Below are positions 61,479-64,000 of a stretch of 64,000 nucleotides of DNA, piece after piece. Source of the stretch: Geodermatophilus poikilotrophus (GTDB taxonomy: Bacteria; Actinomycetota; Actinomycetes; Mycobacteriales; Geodermatophilaceae); assembly GCF_900111455.1 (NCBI RefSeq), contig NZ_FOIE01000010.1:62001-126000 (forward strand). Reading direction: 5' to 3'. Numbering within the stretch: the first letter of the stretch is position 1; the number at the start of each line of letters is the position of its first letter. The notes beneath the pieces were generated by a model. It worked only from the letters and a program-made list of their open reading frames with translations. It did no database searches and was not told the DNA's origin. The translations under genes and the position numbers were made by a program.

Positions 61479-62186
61479 ATGGCGGGTGTCGGGCAGAAGA
61501 GCGGCCGTCGGACGGCGGCTCACGGGTACTACGCGGGCCACAGCGTCCACGCCGCGCCGGGCGTGCACGAGTACGCCGTGGAGCTGGTGCGGGCGGCGCT
61601 GCCGCAGGGCGGGCGGGTGCTGGAGGTCGGCGCCGGCTGCGGTGCCCTGGCGCTGCGGCTGCGCGACGCCGGCCTCGACGTCGTCCCCACCGACCTGGAC
61701 CCGCCGCACGACTGGATCCACCGGCTGGACCTCGACGACCCGCAGTGGACCGACGAGACCCAGGGGCCGTTCGACATGGTCGTCTGCGTCGAGACCCTCG
61801 AGCACGTGGAGAACCCGCGGCAGGTGCTGCGCTCGATCCGGTCGCTGCTGCGGCCGGGGGACAAGCTGCTGGTCAGCACGCCGAACGTCACGCACCCGCA
61901 CTCACGGCTGAAGATGCTGCTGCGCGGCGCGCCGTACATCTTCGGCCCGAAGCACTACCACCAGCCCGGGCACATCACGATCCTCCCGGACTGGATGCTC
62001 ACCGAGCACGTGCGGCTGGCCGGGTTCGGCTCCATCGAGGTCCGCACCGGCGGCGACACCTTCTACCGCGGCGTCGTGCGGCTGGCGTACCGCGTCGAGA
62101 TCGCGCTGCTCGCGCTGCTCGGCGTCCGGCAGCGGGCCGACTCCGGGCAGGGCATCTGCACGTTCGTCACCGCCGTCGCGGTCTGA
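61479..62186 (+). CDS. Class I SAM-dependent methyltransferase
   Basis: A 235-residue methyltransferase. The SAM loop is VLEVGAGCGALALRL near 50, followed by VPTDLDPPHDW and VVCVETLEHVENPRQVLRSI. RLKMLLRGAPYIFGPKHYH and a hydrophobic C-terminal stretch (RLAYRVEIALLALLGV) suggest contact with lipids or glycans, as in UbiG-like or sugar methyltransferases; the substrate is unknown. ATG at 61479, with CAGGGT six bases upstream. Confidence 0.88.
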   Translation: MAGVGQKSGRRTAAHGYYAGHSVHAAPGVHEYAVELVRAALPQGGRVLEVGAGCGALALRLRDAGLDVVPTDLDPPHDWIHRLDLDDPQWTDETQGPFDMVVCVETLEHVENPRQVLRSIRSLLRPGDKLLVSTPNVTHPHSRLKMLLRGAPYIFGPKHYHQPGHITILPDWMLTEHVRLAGFGSIEVRTGGDTFYRGVVRLAYRVEIALLALLGVRQRADSGQGICTFVTAVAV

Positions 62187-62363
62187 CACGCCGGCGCGCG
62201 CGTCGTCCTCCCGAGGTGACCGACCCGCCAGGAGGCGCCGTCGAGCTCACCGGGCGGCGGAACGGTCGACATGTGGGTGCGCGCTGCGACGGGTCACCGT
62301 GGTCGTTGGGGCGGATGGCAACGATTCGGCGTCGCGGGTCCAGGGGCACGTCGCGCGCGTCCC

Positions 62364-62391
62364 GGAGAACCGGGCTGCGACACCTATCGTT
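62364..62391 (+). promoter_or_regulatory. Possible ECF sigma-factor promoter
   Basis: GGAGAACC, sixteen bases, then CGTT resembles the GGAAC/CGTT form used by SigE-like factors. It lies about 90 bases before the next gene, in a 294-base interval that otherwise shows no gene. Confidence 0.2.
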
Positions 62392-62480
62392 CTCGCACCG
62401 CCGCCGGTTCGCCGACGGCGCACGGGAACCTGTCGCCCTTCCCCGGTGACGGCCCGTTGTCGGGGGAGGTTTGGTCGCCG

Positions 62481-63113
62481 GTGAGCAGCATCGTGGGCAC
62501 CCGGTTCAGCGAGGTGGTCCTGGGCGGCGTCGTCCGCCAGGGCTGGTGGCTGGTCGTCGACGAGGAGGACGGCCCCGGGTTCGTCCTGGCCGGTCCCTTC
62601 GGCGACCGCGACGAGGCCGTGTGGGCCCTCGACGACCTCGAGGACGCCCCGGCCGGGCTGCACCCCGTGTACGGCGTCCGGCGGGCCGACGGCCTGCTGC
62701 GCCGCCGGTCCTCGCCCCAGGACCGCTCGTGGTGGTCCTTCCTCGGCGAGCAGGTGGACCGGCTGCCCGAGGGGTGGGACGCCGACCTGGACGACGAGCA
62801 CCCGCTGCCCGGCCTGGTCGTCGAGGTGGTCGCGGTGCTGGCCGAGGCGGGGCTGTTCCTCTACGACCCCTCCGGTGCCGACGGCGAGCTGGGCGGGGTG
62901 TGCCTGACCCCCGAGGCGGCCCTGGACGGCGTCGTCGTCAGCTGGCGGCAGCACGACCGGATGAGCCGGGACCAGCTGCACGGCGCCGCCGCCGACGCGC
63001 TGGTGCAGCAGGTGATGAACCGCGCGCTGGCCGAGGTGCTGACCGCGCGCGGCTTCGCTGTGGAGCCGCTCGGCGGCGCGTGCGTGGTCCGCGAGGGGGA
63101 GCTGCCCGAGTAG
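62481..63113 (+). CDS. Unrecognised acidic cytosolic protein
   Basis: A 210-residue protein I do not recognise. It has no signal peptide, membrane helix or metal motif. It opens with a compact beta-rich part (VVLGGVVRQGWWLVVDEED, FVLAGPFGDRDEAVWALDDL), a pattern like small Trp-rich binding modules, then an acidic middle (about 85-125) and a helical end (RDQLHGAAADALVQQVMNRA). It is strongly acidic. GTG at 62481 is the first start before the regular part; GGGGGAGG lies eleven bases upstream, and an alternative GTG is at 62493. Codon use is like its neighbours. Probably a lineage-specific gene. Confidence 0.65.
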   Translation: MSSIVGTRFSEVVLGGVVRQGWWLVVDEEDGPGFVLAGPFGDRDEAVWALDDLEDAPAGLHPVYGVRRADGLLRRRSSPQDRSWWSFLGEQVDRLPEGWDADLDDEHPLPGLVVEVVAVLAEAGLFLYDPSGADGELGGVCLTPEAALDGVVVSWRQHDRMSRDQLHGAAADALVQQVMNRALAEVLTARGFAVEPLGGACVVREGELPE

Positions 63114-63199
63114 TCGGCTGCCGGAGCGGGACGTCGATGGCGCGTCGGCCGAGGCCGCCGACCAGGTGCTGCCCGACCACGTCTGACTCCTCCCGCAGT

Positions 63200-63267
63200 C
63201 GACCACGGGCTCGTCGCAGCAGACCCGCCGCGACACGGCGGGCCGTGCGCCAACGACCCCGTGGTCG
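63200..63267. repeat. Family B 68-bp element, copy B4
   Basis: Outer arms, with two extra base pairs, are GTCGACCACGGG and CCCGTGGTCGAC, twelve perfect pairs. Interior orientation as B3. It lies between the unknown protein gene and the small membrane-protein gene. Confidence 0.75.
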
Positions 63268-63322
63268 ACACGGCGAGGGCGGCAGGCGGACGGCTCTGCC
63301 GGGCGGTCCCCGCGTACCCGGC

Positions 63323-63328
63323 TAGCGT
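63323..63328 (+). promoter_or_regulatory. Leaderless -10 of the small membrane-protein gene
   Basis: TAGCGT, six bases, then GTG at 63335, identical in hexamer and spacing to the aldo/keto reductase promoter. Confidence 0.5.
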
Positions 63329-63334
63329 GGCGCC

Positions 63335-63574
63335 GTGGCCGCCACCCCGTTCCGCCCGCCCTGGTTCGGCAACCGAGGCGTGCAGGTGCTCGCCGGTGGA
63401 GCACTGGCCTACTGCCTCGTGCAGCTGGTGGTGCAGCTCGTCGACGGCCTGTGGGCGCAGGCGTTCCTGGACTTCGCCTGGAGCGTGCTGTTCGGCTACG
63501 TGCTCGTCGAGTCGCTGCGCTTCCGCCGCGAGCAGGACGCAGCCGCGGGTGAGCCGGTGGAGCCCGGCGACTGA
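63335..63574 (+). CDS. Small two-helix membrane protein, unknown
   Basis: A 79-residue protein with two predicted membrane helices (about 15-36 and 42-60: VLAGGALAYCLVQLVVQLVD and FLDFAWSVLFGYVLVESL) and short charged ends. No known family is recognised. The perfect leaderless promoter is the main reason to accept it as a gene rather than a chance frame. Confidence 0.6.
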   Translation: MAATPFRPPWFGNRGVQVLAGGALAYCLVQLVVQLVDGLWAQAFLDFAWSVLFGYVLVESLRFRREQDAAAGEPVEPGD

Positions 63575-63640
63575 CCGGGCGGGGACGAGCGTCCTCGGAC
63601 CCCCGTCACGGGGCGTGGCGGGGCCCGGCGCGCCGGTGGG

Positions 63641-64000
63641 CTAGGACGGCGACGGCACCAGCTCGGCGAGCAGAGCACGGACTCGGGCGTCGAGGTCGTC
63701 GACGATGCGCCGGACCGTGTCGAGGTCCTGGCCCTTGGGGTCGTCGACCGGCCAGTCCTCGTACCGCTTGCCGGGCACGTACGGGCAGGTCTCGCCGCAG
63801 CTCATGGTGACCACGACGTCGGCGGCCTCGACCAGCTCGTGGCCCAGCTTGGTCGGGGTGTGGTCGGTCACCGGCAGGCCGCGCTCGGCGAGGACCTGCG
63901 CGACGACCGGGTTGACCCCGGTGCCGGGCCGGGAGCCGGCGCTGCGGACGTCGACGCGGTCGCCGCCGTGGTGGCGCAGCAGCGCGGCTGCGGCCACCGA
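63641..64000 (-). CDS. arsC: Low-molecular-weight phosphatase-fold arsenate reductase, start beyond window
   Basis: Partial gene; the first codons, including the catalytic CX5R loop, lie past the right edge. The visible 119 residues show SAGSRPGTGVNPVVAQVLAE, TMSCGETCPYVPGKRY and WPVDDPKGQD, typical of arsenate reductases of the LMW-PTPase fold. The Cys pair spaced three apart is the part involved in thiol relay. It reduces arsenate to arsenite for export; electrons come from thioredoxin or mycothiol in actinobacteria. No arsenite exporter is visible. Confidence 0.85.
   Translation of the reverse strand, partial: SVAAAALLRHHGGDRVDVRSAGSRPGTGVNPVVAQVLAERGLPVTDHTPTKLGHELVEAADVVVTMSCGETCPYVPGKRYEDWPVDDPKGQDLDTVRRIVDDLDARVRALLAELVPSPS

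Overview
The window is very GC-rich chromosomal DNA from an actinobacterium. Almost every codon ends in G or C, GTG starts are common, and 4-base ATGA/GTGA gene overlaps are frequent. The gene content points the same way: a Bpa-type proteasome activator ending in GQYL, F420-type PPOX and LLM oxidoreductases, FolP2, GuaB1, an HMW FabG4/HtdX pair and a multi-sensor SpoIIE phosphatase. The overall style suggests the Geodermatophilaceae (Blastococcus, Geodermatophilus, Modestobacter). That placement is inference; no rRNA, tRNA, CRISPR array, prophage or transposase gene was seen.

Layout. 1-7.7 kb: end of a GGDEF diguanylate cyclase, pheA, a MarR/MMPL exporter pair with a palindromic operator, a GroES-like protein, a zincin metallopeptidase and guaB1. 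7.7-13.5 kb: a response regulator-HEAT protein-glycosyltransferase operon facing a CHASE3 hybrid histidine kinase. 13.5-16.6 kb: serS and two HAD phosphatases. 16.7-23.9 kb: a coenzyme-B12 glycerol/diol dehydratase island with both reactivase subunits, an HbpS/GlcG protein and a GAF-type regulator. 23.9-35.1 kb: bpa, a desulfurase-like protein lacking its PLP lysine, oxidoreductases, an AraC regulator, esterase, CoA ligase, thioesterase, folP2, a MaoC protein and a serine hydrolase. 35.2-41.6 kb: HU, an aldo/keto reductase, a degenerate EAL protein, a GAF/PAS/SpoIIE phosphatase and a TRIC-like channel. 41.8-49.8 kb: amidase, then an acyl-CoA oxidase/dehydrogenase-TetR-fadA2-fabG4-htdX fatty-acid locus. 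50-59.4 kb: an LAxTG surface protein, a GH2 glycosidase and a complete Dpp/Opp-type ABC importer. 59.5-64 kb: acetyltransferase, F420-type enzymes, methyltransferase, two unknown proteins and the end of an arsC-like gene.

The least expected material lies between genes. Three families of short palindromic elements recur. Family A is hairpins of about 55-60 bp with a shared core and compensating arms; nine sites between 25.8 and 40.9 kb hold eleven copies or near-copies, two sites being nested. Family B has four copies, each exactly 68 bp, with TGATCA(C/T)GGG-like inverted ends. Family C is TGATCA-bounded palindromes, one holding a 36-bp perfect palindrome and one apparently lacking its inner part. 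Several supply stop codons or even the C-terminal codons of genes. A second recurring signal is a TANNNT hexamer 6-7 bases upstream of a start codon, the geometry of leaderless actinobacterial promoters, which fixes several starts.

How genes work together: the dehydratase genes form one operon in the unusual order small-large-medium-reactivase; the hybrid kinase and divergent regulator probably control the HEAT/glycosyltransferase pair; the fadA2-fabG4-htdX operon with its TetR and acyl-CoA oxidase handles acyl-CoA turnover or elongation.
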